Position numbers and translations under genes: made by a program. The notes beneath the pieces were generated by a model. It was not told where the DNA came from and did not search any database. It saw only the letters and a program-made list of their open reading frames with translations. From Neopestalotiopsis rosae (Eukaryota; Ascomycota; Sordariomycetes; Amphisphaeriales; Sporocadaceae), in the NCBI GenBank assembly GCA_023078685.1, contig JALGAS010000014.1:186001-250000 (forward strand): DNA of 64,000 bases, written 5' to 3'. Numbering within the stretch: the first letter of the stretch is position 1; the number at the start of each line of letters is the position of its first letter. This document shows positions 12,287-22,608 of the stretch, one piece after another.

Positions 12287-14077
12287 ATGGCACTGATTCC
12301 CACCATTGCTCTCGGGATCGCTTATGTTCTCGGTATCCTGATACCTTATGTGAGTCGTCTTGAGCAAGGGGCCTTGGCTGTTGCTGATTTTTCAACAGTT
12401 CATTTTCCGATCAACGTACTACCTTGGTTTGCACCCACTCAAGGAGTACAATGGGCCGTTCTTGGCAAAGATATCCGACTCTTATGCTGGATTCTTTGTT
12501 CTCCGCAGATGTCTGCCCTTAACCACACACGATGACCATCAGAGATACGGTATGGAGTGCACCAAAACACTCTGTAATCCATCGTCTATCACATTATTGA
12601 CTATTGAAACAGGAAGCATCATGCGCTATGGCCCGAATCGGCTGATATTCAACTCTGTTACAGCCCTTCGCGGTATGTGTCGCACGTACAGTACCTAGGG
12701 GGTCATTACGATCATGCTTATCAGTGCGCTAGACATATACCAAAACCCGAATGTCACGAAATCGCGGGTATATCTATTCTCAACCAACAGGGGCGTGCCG
12801 TTCATCTTCAACACCTTGGACAGAAGCGGACATGCGCGTAAGCGCAAGATTATTGGCTCGGCGTTATCGGACAGGTCGATGAGAATGTTTGAGCCCGTCA
12901 TGTCCTCACAAGTAGACGTCTTCTTGAAGAAGCTTCTCAAGAGCGGCTCAGAACCAGTCGACGTCTCGGAACGCTTTCGGCGACTCGCAATGGACATTGT
13001 TGTGCACCTGGCCTACGGCTATCCGCTTGACCTGCAACTTCATGACGAGCACTACTTCATCTTGAAGTCCATCTCACTGGCCAACTTCAAGATCAATTCA
13101 TTCATGAACTGGCCGCTCTTGTCGAGGCTGGGAATTCAGTACATCTTGGACAAGAGTCCGGTGCGAAAACAGTGGAAGAATGTGATTGAGAAGATGATCA
13201 GGACACGCCTCGAGCAAGACTCACCCGAGCGTCAAGACTTTTACTCCTTTGTCCTGCAGAATCTCGATGCAGAATCTGCCGACTTCCGCCAGAGTGAGCT
13301 GTTTTCGGAGAGTCTCTTTTTCATATCAGCAGGTATGTACACCATTCGCCCCGCAACAAAGATTCATGTGGCTGACATTGCTTCGCTGTAGGTGGTGATA
13401 CTGTTTCGACTGCTATGGCAGGAACCTTTTTCTATTTGGCACGAAACAAAAGATGCTACGACAAACTCGCAGAGGAGATTCGCAGCAGATTCAGCGCTGG
13501 AAACGTTATCCAGAGTGGTCCACAACTTTCCAGCTGTACATACCTGCGCGCCTGCATCAATGAGACTCTGCGCATGTCGCCTCCCATTGGTGGTACCTTG
13601 TGGCGCGAAGCGGCAAACGAAAAGGAGCCATTCATCGTTGATGGCCATGTCATTCCCCCCGGAACCCACGTTGGGGTCAACACCTACGCGATCCACCACA
13701 ACGAGGAGTATTTCCCGGATCCCTTTACCTTTACCCCAGAGCGCTGGTTGGAGACGGCAGATAACAGTCCAGATGCCTCGACTGGCACTTCGACGCAGAC
13801 TAGAGCGTTTGTGCCGTTCTCAGTTGGAATGCGGTCTTGTGCGGGCAAGTCAATGGCGTACCTTGAGACCAGCCTACTCGTAGCGAAAACGCTCTGGTAT
13901 TTCGACTTTGAAAGATGCGAGGGCAGCCTCGGCGACGTCGGAGGTGGCAAGAAGGGCGTGTCTGGTGGTATAGGAAGAGTGGACGAGTTCCAGCTGTACG
14001 ATGTCATCACATCGCGGCATGACGGCCCTTGGTTGAAATTTGCCCCCAGGGAAGGCTACTGTGAGGATTTGAATTGA
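12287..14077 (+). CDS. Cytochrome P450 (P450-1)
   Basis: Haem-thiolate monooxygenase, 519 residues from five exons (12287-12349, 12399-12549, 12613-12672, 12733-13332, 13392-14077). An N-terminal membrane anchor occupies roughly residues 1-20. The I-helix oxygen-activation motif is GGDTVS, formed across the last intron. ExxR is present as ETLR, the PERF-type motif as TPERW, and the haem ligand loop as FSVGMRSCAGK, a perfect FxxGxRxCxG. Every intron is GT-AG and the frame is intact, so the enzyme should be functional. It would act at the endoplasmic reticulum with NADPH-P450 reductase. The substrate is unknown; neighbours (monooxygenase, epoxide hydrolase, regulator) suggest oxidative metabolism of one compound. 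The C-terminal tail is glycine-rich. Confidence 0.92.
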
Positions 14078-15107
14078 TGCTCTCACTGTAGAATGGAGTC
14101 AAGGCACTGTTGGACATTGCAATTGAGACTATCTTAAAGTCTTAGATGCCTGAATCAATTTGACCACCCTTTCAGTCTCATTCCCGTTGGCGACCATTAT
14201 TTCAATAACCGAGCGTCCTCTTAGCGGAGGGATTGTATTGACATGAATACCAGCCTAAATGCACCTTCGAAAGGCAATCTTTACCTTTGAGACAAATGTT
14301 AGAGATATTTCCGATCTCCATTAAGAACTGACGAAAATTGCGGGATATTGAAGCAAGACTTCTGTTGCGATAGCATTGTCTTCTGCGGCACAATTAGGCG
14401 CTTGTCACCCCCGGCCATAATCAGGGCGCTAGAGTCTGGTCAAGTTTTGCGACCCAACGACAGAGAGACTTTGATAGGCCTTTGAACTCGTGCGATGATG
14501 AGTTCTCAATCAGGATAATTCTGACTTGGCTGGATGAGATAGAATCATGCAAGAAGGATATTGCCAGCCTCGAGGCGAGGTTTTGGTGATACCCGGTAAA
14601 AGCTATCTCTCGACCTTCGTGGTCCTTCTCCTTGGCTCTAGCTATGGCTTATCCGTAAAAGCCGCAGATCCGCTTCTAAGAGAACCATGGGGCTCAGCGC
14701 CTGAATTCTTGTCTGTTGGGTTCATCGTCATGCTTCTGAGGGTCAAGGATATCACTGTTTTTCGTGTTGAAAGTTGACCATCGTGAAAATTTGGTAATTA
14801 TTCAGATACCTATATATATATATATATATATATAGGTAGATAGTTCTTTGAATTTGGACACCTACCCGCTACCCCGGGCCTCAGCCCCCAACCATACATG
14901 GAGTATTTACCCCCACCGCCCGATAGGCGCTGTACGACTCCAAGAGCACGTCCCCCGCATTATTGACCCTGGCCACCGCTAATTCATCGCGACGCAAGTC
15001 TGTCATCCGCCATTTTTGGACAACCTCCGATCACAAGCTGCTCGCAAGCTTCGCACAAGCATCGCCCTGCCATAGACAGACAAACCGCCCGGGGATACGT
15101 GGTCAGC
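14078..15107. other. Intergenic: promoter of the ankyrin protein
   Basis: About 1 kb with a (TA)12 microsatellite, listed separately, and C-rich stretches just before the ankyrin gene. The 76-codon open frame at 14547-14777 lacks recognisable features and is not called. Confidence 0.5.
14811..14834. repeat. (TA)12 microsatellite
   Basis: Perfect TA dinucleotide run flanked by ACC on the left and GGT on the right, so the whole segment is a palindrome able to form a cruciform. Intergenic, about 275 bp upstream of the ankyrin gene. Confidence 0.9.
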
Positions 15108-17804
15108 ATGTCTGACTCCGATGGACTGGATCTGGCAGGCGTCATTGGAACGTGGGTAGCAGCCTTTCTCGCTATTGTGGCATTGGTGGGCGTATTACCA
15201 GTGGTCCTGCTCTATAGGCGATCAAAGACGGAAAAGTCAAAGGCGCTCGCTCTCTTAGACGACCCGAGTGGGAATTACGTTATCAATAAGTTCAGGCTGG
15301 CCAATATTCGTTATCGAAAGGTAGGCAGACTGACGAACCTCACAACTCCACCGAATATGGAAACACTGGAGTATGAGCCACAATGGAGAAGCCAGGTGCA
15401 AAACGAATCTACAGGCGGCTGGATAAACTTTTCGTACATCATCAACGCAGCGTTTCCGAACCGTGACTCAACTGCGACTGGAGACGAAAAGAATCTTCAT
15501 TTTGAGGATGGGGAAACATTCCTCCTTGTTCATAGGGCCTGGATTTTGGTCTTGGCCGTCGCGCATTGTTATGCTTATCGACAAGACTACGGCCTCCCAA
15601 AGGAGAACGCGTCGCAGGATCACATCCAAAACTTACCTTGGGACAAAACACTCGCCGGTCTATCTGGCGGGCTATTTCAGCACACGAGAGATATGTTTGC
15701 TGGAGATGAACGGGGGAAACTCACTTTCATTATGCATCCCCGAAGCACGCCAAGTATTTTGGAAGAAAGAGTCGACATCCGCGCTCTGGTATTATTGTCA
15801 TTCGGGTTTGTCAAGATGACAGATGGTAATTATCTCAGATTCACTGTTGGAGAAAGTGACTTGTCACGCGGGGGAAGCTTCAGGCATGTTAAAATCGCGC
15901 AGCTGGTGGACCACGACGCAGATTCGTTCGATTTGAGACTTCTTTCCGATATGAAACTTGAAGTGGGCAGAACCAAGACTATCAACGTGGTGGAACCAAA
16001 AACTGTCTTCCCAGACCACCGAGCGAAACTTGATGCGAGCTTCATGAAAACAAAGGACTACTTGAACCTAGGCAGATTCAAACCTCTGAGCAATGGCGAT
16101 AACGTATGGATACATCGCGAAGATGCTTACCGCATAAGTGCTGGCTATCTTTCCACACCGTTCAGAAGACAGGGGTTTCTATACGCCAACTATAAAGATC
16201 TGATTGTTTCGAAATTATTCTCCGCGAAACCTACAACCATGACGTTGAGATGGGGACAAAAGTGGGTGTCTGAGCTCAACGTGAAGGAAGACGAAAGGAG
16301 GGTTCTGATTATTGCACTGGAAAAGCTGTCAAATTTTGATCTCGAAGACACATCCTGGAGTCGCGAGGCAATGCAAAATTTGTATGATCTAGACCAGGCA
16401 ATCTTGGTGGCTTGCAAATCGTCCGATTGGAAGTTTCGATCAGTATCTGTCCTTTTTGTGTGCGAAAGCAGGTTTCGGGCCAAATTCAACAGCAATATGG
16501 AATGCGAAGAAGATGAACGGCATCAATTTGTTCGTCTGAGCATTCCAAATCAAAAGGTTGTGTTGGGACGATCGAAAGAGGTTGGCGATCAGCAAGAAGC
16601 CGCCTTCCACTTCGCCTTCATGTCAGTATTCGCTTTTGGACGGCCTCCGACTGACAGTGAATCCGAAGATCTCCCGATCGCACAAGCTGTATTTGCAGCA
16701 CTTCAAGGACAAATCCGCGCCATCATGTGGAAAATGTCACTGAGCCCTCATGGCGTGCACGACTTCCTCGACGACAATATCTACTATGTCAGCACTCGTC
16801 CGCTGAGACGCGTCCAAGTTCCAACAAGAGTACGACATAGATCGCGCTCTTCTCCCAGCTCCGAGTCATCTTCAGCGTCCTCATCCGATGCGGATGAAGT
16901 CTCTCAATCTGAGCCCGAAATCCTCCCTCTAGGCCGTGTGGTAGTCCCACGTAAAAGGGCGCGTTCACGATCTGAAGACAGCATCAGACACCCAACTTCA
17001 CATGGACCAAAGTCAGAAACCTTGGTCCGCGACGAAATGCCACTCCACGCGGCAGCAAGACAGGGTGATGAAGCTAGTGTTCGCCAATGGATTGAGAGGG
17101 GGTTCAATAAGAACGCCAAGAATATGCATGGAGAGACAGCTCTATTCTTGGCGGCTAAGAATGGCGATCTACTCATTGCTGAATATCTGGTATCCATCGG
17201 GGTTGACCTAGAAGTTCGAGATGAAACCGACACAACAGCACTGGGCATAGCAGCAATGAAGGGGCAGCTAAGCGTTGTTCGATTCCTGCTTGACAAAGGT
17301 GCTGACTCGGAGGTGAGAGACGATGAAGGCTCCACGGCACTTACATGGGCAGCCTATGAGGGAGAGAAATCGGTGGTTGAAGTCTTGCTTCAGCATGGCT
17401 CAGATAAGGATACACAAGATGACAACGGCCGTACGCCACTTTATGACGCTTGCTTTGCAAAGCAATGGGAAGTGGCAGAAGTCTTGCTACATAATGGCGC
17501 TGATTGTAATAAAACAACGTATATCGGCAATGCACCACTACATAAGGCGACGGAGCATGGCAAGACTGCTATTGTTCAACTTTTACTCCAAAAAGGAGCG
17601 GATACATCTAGAAGAAATTCAGAGGGGAAAACGGCATTGCAAATTGCCGTTTGGAAAAATCATGAAGCGATTTGCAGACTACTAGAAGACTGGAAAAACA
17701 AAGAAAGGGAAAATCAAGATGTTGATGGGGGTCGGGAAAACAACTTAGAAAGCCCCAGCCTCCTGCAGGAGAAAAACCCGGGCAAAGCACACGGCCTTCC
17801 ATAA
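15108..17804 (+). CDS. Membrane-anchored ankyrin-repeat protein
   Basis: Single-exon gene, 898 residues from the ATG at 15108. The N-terminus has one strong hydrophobic helix (about residues 10-37) followed by RRSK, suggesting a membrane anchor. Residues ~45-560 form a large region I do not recognise. A Ser/Arg-rich low-complexity linker (about 575-640) leads to about seven ankyrin repeats (about 645-865), with clear TALxxAAxxG and VxxLLxxGAD signatures. The tail is charged. Architectures of a fungal-specific domain plus ankyrins are common in self/non-self or signalling proteins, but I have no direct evidence of role. No enzyme motif was seen. Intact throughout; it is unusual for lacking introns among multi-exon neighbours. 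Confidence 0.88.
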   Translation: MSDSDGLDLAGVIGTWVAAFLAIVALVGVLPVVLLYRRSKTEKSKALALLDDPSGNYVINKFRLANIRYRKVGRLTNLTTPPNMETLEYEPQWRSQVQNESTGGWINFSYIINAAFPNRDSTATGDEKNLHFEDGETFLLVHRAWILVLAVAHCYAYRQDYGLPKENASQDHIQNLPWDKTLAGLSGGLFQHTRDMFAGDERGKLTFIMHPRSTPSILEERVDIRALVLLSFGFVKMTDGNYLRFTVGESDLSRGGSFRHVKIAQLVDHDADSFDLRLLSDMKLEVGRTKTINVVEPKTVFPDHRAKLDASFMKTKDYLNLGRFKPLSNGDNVWIHREDAYRISAGYLSTPFRRQGFLYANYKDLIVSKLFSAKPTTMTLRWGQKWVSELNVKEDERRVLIIALEKLSNFDLEDTSWSREAMQNLYDLDQAILVACKSSDWKFRSVSVLFVCESRFRAKFNSNMECEEDERHQFVRLSIPNQKVVLGRSKEVGDQQEAAFHFAFMSVFAFGRPPTDSESEDLPIAQAVFAALQGQIRAIMWKMSLSPHGVHDFLDDNIYYVSTRPLRRVQVPTRVRHRSRSSPSSESSSASSSDADEVSQSEPEILPLGRVVVPRKRARSRSEDSIRHPTSHGPKSETLVRDEMPLHAAARQGDEASVRQWIERGFNKNAKNMHGETALFLAAKNGDLLIAEYLVSIGVDLEVRDETDTTALGIAAMKGQLSVVRFLLDKGADSEVRDDEGSTALTWAAYEGEKSVVEVLLQHGSDKDTQDDNGRTPLYDACFAKQWEVAEVLLHNGADCNKTTYIGNAPLHKATEHGKTAIVQLLLQKGADTSRRNSEGKTALQIAVWKNHEAICRLLEDWKNKERENQDVDGGRENNLESPSLLQEKNPGKAHGLP

Positions 17805-18385
17805 CCAAGACTCGACTTTATTTATCAAGATGAGGTCACAAAATCATCTATCTTTGAATCAAATAAAAAATTCAGAGCACGTTAGTCCGGTGAAATTATG
17901 AATTTCCAGGCGCTGTCGTGGTACAGTAAAGTACATGATGGGAATCTGCTAGCGATGTTCGTGGGACAGCGGGTTTGTAGCCTTGCAGTTCCCGGATCTC
18001 TTCTTTTCCCCGAAGTCTGACAGCCAAGTCCTGTTATTCGCAATCACATTCTGGGTAACCAATATTGGAGGTCCCATCGGTACTTATTGGATTAGTGCTG
18101 TTCTAAAAATCAAGGTTATGCGTTCATATACCGGCGTACCCGACCCATAACGCCGATCTGCATTGTAAAGGGACAGTTATTCTACGACCTGAAGTGCCAC
18201 GTCGTGCAACCCGCAATTCTTATCGATCAATTCCATGTGACTCTTCATTAAAACTTGACTTTGCCAACAATTTCAATATGCAACTATTGATAAAAAATCA
18301 TAGTTCTCACTATATGCCGGTAAGCTTCGCTTGTATTACTGGGAAACTTGCCCATCCGCTCTTGACCGACTCGACGGGTCTGCTA
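17805..18385. other. Convergent intergenic spacer
   Basis: Between the 3' ends of the ankyrin gene and the short-chain dehydrogenase. No supported gene. Confidence 0.5.
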
Positions 18386-19565
18386 TCATTCCCAATTTAC
18401 GAGCAGTGTTTCCTTTCCTGAGAGACCAGTGTACCTGAGGCTGTCTCGCCAGAGCTGTTCTCGTTTCTTGGGATCCCGCGCCTCAGCAGCCATGTCTCTT
18501 GGGTGTTCGCCGTCCAGGTACAATGCTTTGGGCTTCTCGCCCCAAACTGGGTTGTTGTCCAAGGCGGCTGCGAGAATATCCTTGGAAGATTTAAAGGTCG
18601 TCCGATTAGTCCCATTGGGCCAAATCCATGTGAGAATAACCACAAGCCAAGGTATAACATAGGTCCAGAGCCCACGAATCCTCCAATCGCCACGTCGCAC
18701 CAGTGTGGTTGGTGTGGACCCAGGATCAATGCCGACGACGGAAATATTGTGAAGGACTGGGTCTTTGTCGATCCGTCTCTGCAGCTCAGGACTATTGCGA
18801 AAACAAGATCAGATTGTATAACAAAGAGTTGAAGAAACGAACAACTTACATCATCATCACCTGGCATAACTTGGCAGCGCCATAGCGCCTGTAGCCTCCT
18901 CTGAATGACGGGTCATCCTTGGTGGTACTCCAGGTGCCTTTGGCAATTGGTTCGCAGTTCTCGTGGAAAATGGTGTGCCAACGCTCCTCGACGTATTGCG
19001 CGCCCGCGTTGTTACGCGCATCCTTGGTACTAACGAGTAATGTTAGCAAATAAGCTATTTGAATGTTGAGGCAGACAGGTTCCTACTCATGTGCTGAGCT
19101 TCCGATGACAACTATGCGACCGTGATCCCGGTCTAAGCTTTCCAGAAGCAACATTGTCAGAAGCCAATGACCAAGATATGCTGCTGCAAAAGCCGTATCG
19201 AACCCGTCGTCGGTCCATGTCTGCTGCTCAAACTCCAGATAAGCAGCATTGAGGATTAGCGCGCGAATGGGTGGAATTGCGCCTGACTTGACTCGCTCAT
19301 TGATCGTGGCCGCAGTCTCACGCACAGAGTCCAGCCTTGTCAATTCAAGTGAAATGATATCATGTGCATGGTTGTGACTTTGGGCGCCTTCTAGGATTGA
19401 TCTCAGTGCTGAGGCAGAGGATGCATCGCGGACTGCATAGAGTCCGTGGTAGGCGCTCAGCTCAGGCTGGGATACTATCCTGTGGATTACGGCATTGCCC
19501 AGCCCGCCGTTCGCTCCGGTGACAATTATGGTGCCTTTGCACCTGCTGGTCTTGGAATTGTCCAT
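18386..19565 (-). CDS. Short-chain dehydrogenase/reductase
   Basis: NAD(P)-dependent oxidoreductase, 354 residues from three exons (19565-19087, 19029-18850, 18791-18386). The cofactor motif TGANGGLG is at residues 16-23, NAA (in LILNAAY) in the middle of the fold, SS near VIGSSAH, and the catalytic YGAAK at Y209/K213. The region between the SS and YxxxK motifs is longer than usual (about 50 residues, charged). A hydrophobic stretch around 260-285 may be a membrane contact. It resembles retinol-dehydrogenase-like fungal SDRs. The substrate is unknown. It lies upstream of an alpha/beta hydrolase on the same strand. Confidence 0.87.
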
Positions 19566-19943
19566 GTCGTATCTATTTTGCGAAATGTAGCCAATCTAGG
19601 AATCAGAGATGAGAAGCTGCATGCAGACTGAATTTGGTGTTACCATTGGCGAGGGTGTTGGGAAAAAAGCTCAAATTGAATGGCAATTGCCAACACTAAC
19701 GCTGCATATATGGACCGGGGTCGGCACTGAACGAATAGTGCTTTGGCACCCCCTTGTCGGGTCTATTGAGGCCACCTGCGCCTGCGACCGTGATGATCTA
19801 ACTTAGAGTGGTCGTGGCAGCGTGGGCCAAAGTTTCCACATCCCATGTAAACTGGCTATAGTCCAGACCACGTAATTGGTCCGCCTCTTTCACATGGTGC
19901 TGTGAATGAATGTCCTAACATGTCTCTAAAGCCTATGGGTTGA
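19566..19943. other. Intergenic: promoter of the short-chain dehydrogenase
   Basis: Tandem spacer of under 0.4 kb between the hydrolase stop and the dehydrogenase start, both on the minus strand. Nothing else seen. Confidence 0.5.
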
Positions 19944-20734
19944 TCACTGCGCGACCGATCCTATCATCTGTGCAAGCTCAGATGTGTGACTCAACATGGG
20001 TGAATGTCCGGAATTGATCTTGATGATCTTTGAACCAGCCGTCGAGCCGAACATTTCCTGATATTGAGGCGGTGGGCCGCGGTCATTTTCGCAGACAGCG
20101 TAAGTAGAAGGAGCGAAGCGGTATGCTTCGTTCGTCATCTTGTACTCTTGGACTGCATAGGATTGGTCAATGATTTTTGACTGCCAATGTAGGGCTCCCT
20201 CCTTGGGTAGATCGTTGTAGAGAATCTCTGCTGCACTTTTGATTGTGAACCGACCATTCGGCTTGACTTCGTTATTTGGCGATTCACCAAAAACACCCAA
20301 GACCGATTGATCTTTGGTCAAAATGAAGGCTGCAAAGTAGAAGAGATGCACTGGATAGGGTCAATGAGCCAAGTTCGGCTATACGCCATAGTGGGGTACT
20401 CACCAACGCCTCCAGGTCGGCCTTCAGATTGTCGCTGGTCGAACGAAAGATCTTTAACAATGGCTTCAGAGCCTACGAGACCACCGTAAGAGTGCATGGC
20501 CACGACGACCCGTTTCCCTGCTTCTACAAGACTTTGAATCACCGTTTGGACAGCTATTGCATCGTCGCTGAGGGTCTTTGAAGCGATGTCGGGCTCCGTC
20601 AAAGTTGGCAAGATTGGCTGGTGAACCGTATAGCCGGTAGCCCTCAGCGTGTCGGCAAGTTTGTAGTACACTTCTGGCAATTGAAACGAGCCTTGAACTA
20701 GTACAATATCGGGCTTCTCAATGGAGGAAGGCAT
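19944..20734 (-). CDS. Alpha/beta hydrolase (AB_hydrolase_6 type)
   Basis: Small serine hydrolase, 245 residues, exons 20734-20404 and 20350-19944. It opens with VLVQGSFQLP, the first strand of the fold. The nucleophile elbow HSYGG is at S82. The C-terminal SGHSPMLSH supplies the catalytic histidine. There is no signal peptide, so it is cytosolic. The family includes plant-type methyl esterases and hydroxynitrile-lyase-like enzymes as well as many uncharacterised fungal esterases; an ester substrate is the best guess. It is divergent from the NAD(P) reductase at 21150, with a 415-bp shared promoter. An ATG at 20836 would add 34 residues that do not fit the fold. Confidence 0.85.
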
Positions 20735-21149
20735 GGTGACGCTTTGGAATAATTCAAAATGAAAAATCTTCCATTGCTTGTATCCAATTGCAGTCTCGTT
20801 AGAAGGAAAAAGAGGAAGAAGATCGAAGAGGGACAAAGCAGGAATAGCATGATCACGGGGAGCTCCAAGTTAGCATGACAGAACCCCGGTAAGACTTGTT
20901 GGTGATAGCACGCAGCGCTGTAACAATTAGCGTGTTCACTGCCCCAGCCGGTTTCCACCAGTTCACATTTGCATGCAATAGACCTTGTCATTTCATTGTC
21001 GCAACTGTCCAACACGCAACGTGCATTTATGGAGATGATTTGATCTCCAGTACTCAGCCTTTTACTTTTGAATCATTTATCTTCCAACGCGGCCTTGTGC
21101 CGCTCCTGATCAAGATGCTCACTGGAATACTTTTATTATCCATACGAAT
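20735..21149. other. Divergent promoter between hydrolase and NAD(P) reductase
   Basis: Compact shared promoter of 415 bp. No gene; suggests co-regulation of the two enzymes. Confidence 0.55.
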
Positions 21150-22148
21150 ATGTCGTCTCCAACTCTTCTCATCACTGGCGTGACCGGTTTCATTGGCTTC
21201 AAAGTCCTAATCACCGCACTTGAAGAAGGCTATACTGTCCGAGCCGCCGTGCGCTCCATTGAAAAGTCCAAGACAATATCTTCGCACCCAAAAGTACTGG
21301 CCGCATGCCAGCAGGACAAGCTCTCTTTCGTTCAGATCCCTGATATCTGCCGCACAGGTGCTTATGATGAAGCCCTCGAAGGCATTACACATGTCCTTCA
21401 CCATGCGTCGCCTCTCCCATCGCCCTTCCTGAACCCCCAGACCGAGATTTATGAGCCCACCATCAAGAGTGTAGACACTATTCTCCAGTCCGCTCTCAAC
21501 GTGCCTACAGTTAGAAAAATCGTCATTACGTCTTCGTCCTTTGCCAACATCCCCTTCCCACCGGATCCCGCCCAGCAAGTCACCGCCGAATCGCGTGCGC
21601 CCAACATACCAGGCCCATTTGATTCCCAACTTCCTGCGTACATGGCAGGCAAGGTTGCGGCCCTCAACTTGACAGACAAATTTGTCACGGAGAAACGACC
21701 GTCATTTTCCGTCGTGAACATCTTCCCCGGACTCGTCCTTGGAAGGGACGAGAGAGCCCTTAGCTTGGAGGACCTCGCTGTAGGAACCAATGCGCTCCTG
21801 ATGGGTGTCATTACAGGTCAGTCTGCCACTTGGCCGCTTGGTTCGGGTGTGGCAGATGTGTCGGATGTCGCGAAAGTTCATGTTGTGGCGTTGAAAGAGG
21901 ATTTCACGAAGGACGTTGGCGTGACAGTTGCACATCAATTCAATGATGCCTGGGATGTTGTGAAGAAGCATTTCCCAGAGGCCGTGGCCGATGGCATATT
22001 CACTCAGGGCGACCAGCCAACCGTGCGTACGAGCTGGGACACTTATCAAAATGAGATTGACATCGGTTATAGTTACAAGACCTATGAAGATATAGTCGTT
22101 GATCTTGCTAGCCAGTACCTCGAGTTGTCGGGTAAAGAGAAGGCATAG
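21150..22148 (+). CDS. NAD(P)-dependent reductase (extended SDR, dihydroflavonol-4-reductase-like)
   Basis: Single-exon gene, 332 residues. It begins with the extended SDR cofactor motif TGVTGFIG (residues 9-16), then RAAVRS, which favours NADP(H). The catalytic triad is visible: the serines of TSSSF near 130 and YMAGK at Y164/K168. The family (dihydroflavonol reductases, aldehyde and ketone reductases such as yeast Gre2-type methylglyoxal reductase) reduces carbonyls. Cytosolic; no signal peptide. It is divergent from an esterase-like hydrolase and upstream of P450-2, so it could work on a shared small molecule; this is inference. Confidence 0.9.
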   Translation: MSSPTLLITGVTGFIGFKVLITALEEGYTVRAAVRSIEKSKTISSHPKVLAACQQDKLSFVQIPDICRTGAYDEALEGITHVLHHASPLPSPFLNPQTEIYEPTIKSVDTILQSALNVPTVRKIVITSSSFANIPFPPDPAQQVTAESRAPNIPGPFDSQLPAYMAGKVAALNLTDKFVTEKRPSFSVVNIFPGLVLGRDERALSLEDLAVGTNALLMGVITGQSATWPLGSGVADVSDVAKVHVVALKEDFTKDVGVTVAHQFNDAWDVVKKHFPEAVADGIFTQGDQPTVRTSWDTYQNEIDIGYSYKTYEDIVVDLASQYLELSGKEKA

Positions 22149-22608
22149 TCTGTGTGTGCTATTGGTTGCTCGACACTCAAAGTCATGACTACTCAGAGGT
22201 TCCGTGGGAATCATTCAATTGAAATATGCTATTTTGAAAGGTGCACATACTCTATACAATAGATTTCTAGCTTGAATCTTCTTGCAACTAATCTAAGCAA
22301 AGTTTGCGAGTCATTTTGTTGCAACCGCGAGCTATGTGGAGAAGCAAGCAAGGGGTGGCATGCAACGGCTCTGTTGGTGCATTGCAGTGAGCGCGCATCG
22401 CCGCTTAGTGACTACCTGACGTTGTCACACATGCTAGATTTTGCAATAATTCTCTCTTTTGGCGTCTATGATCTTCACTGTTTATTATATTCATCACAAT
22501 CGCACCTCGAGACTTAACTGTACCAACCCAAGATCTATCAATTGTAGTAGCTGCCCCGGCAAGCATCGATCAGTAATAGAATTGGCCCTCACTTGAGCGT
22601 GTATCACG
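22149..22608. other. Intergenic: promoter of P450-2
   Basis: About 0.46 kb in front of P450-2. It includes a GCAAGCAAG stretch near 22345, the reverse complement of the GCTTGC hexamer seen in other promoters. No gene. Confidence 0.45.
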
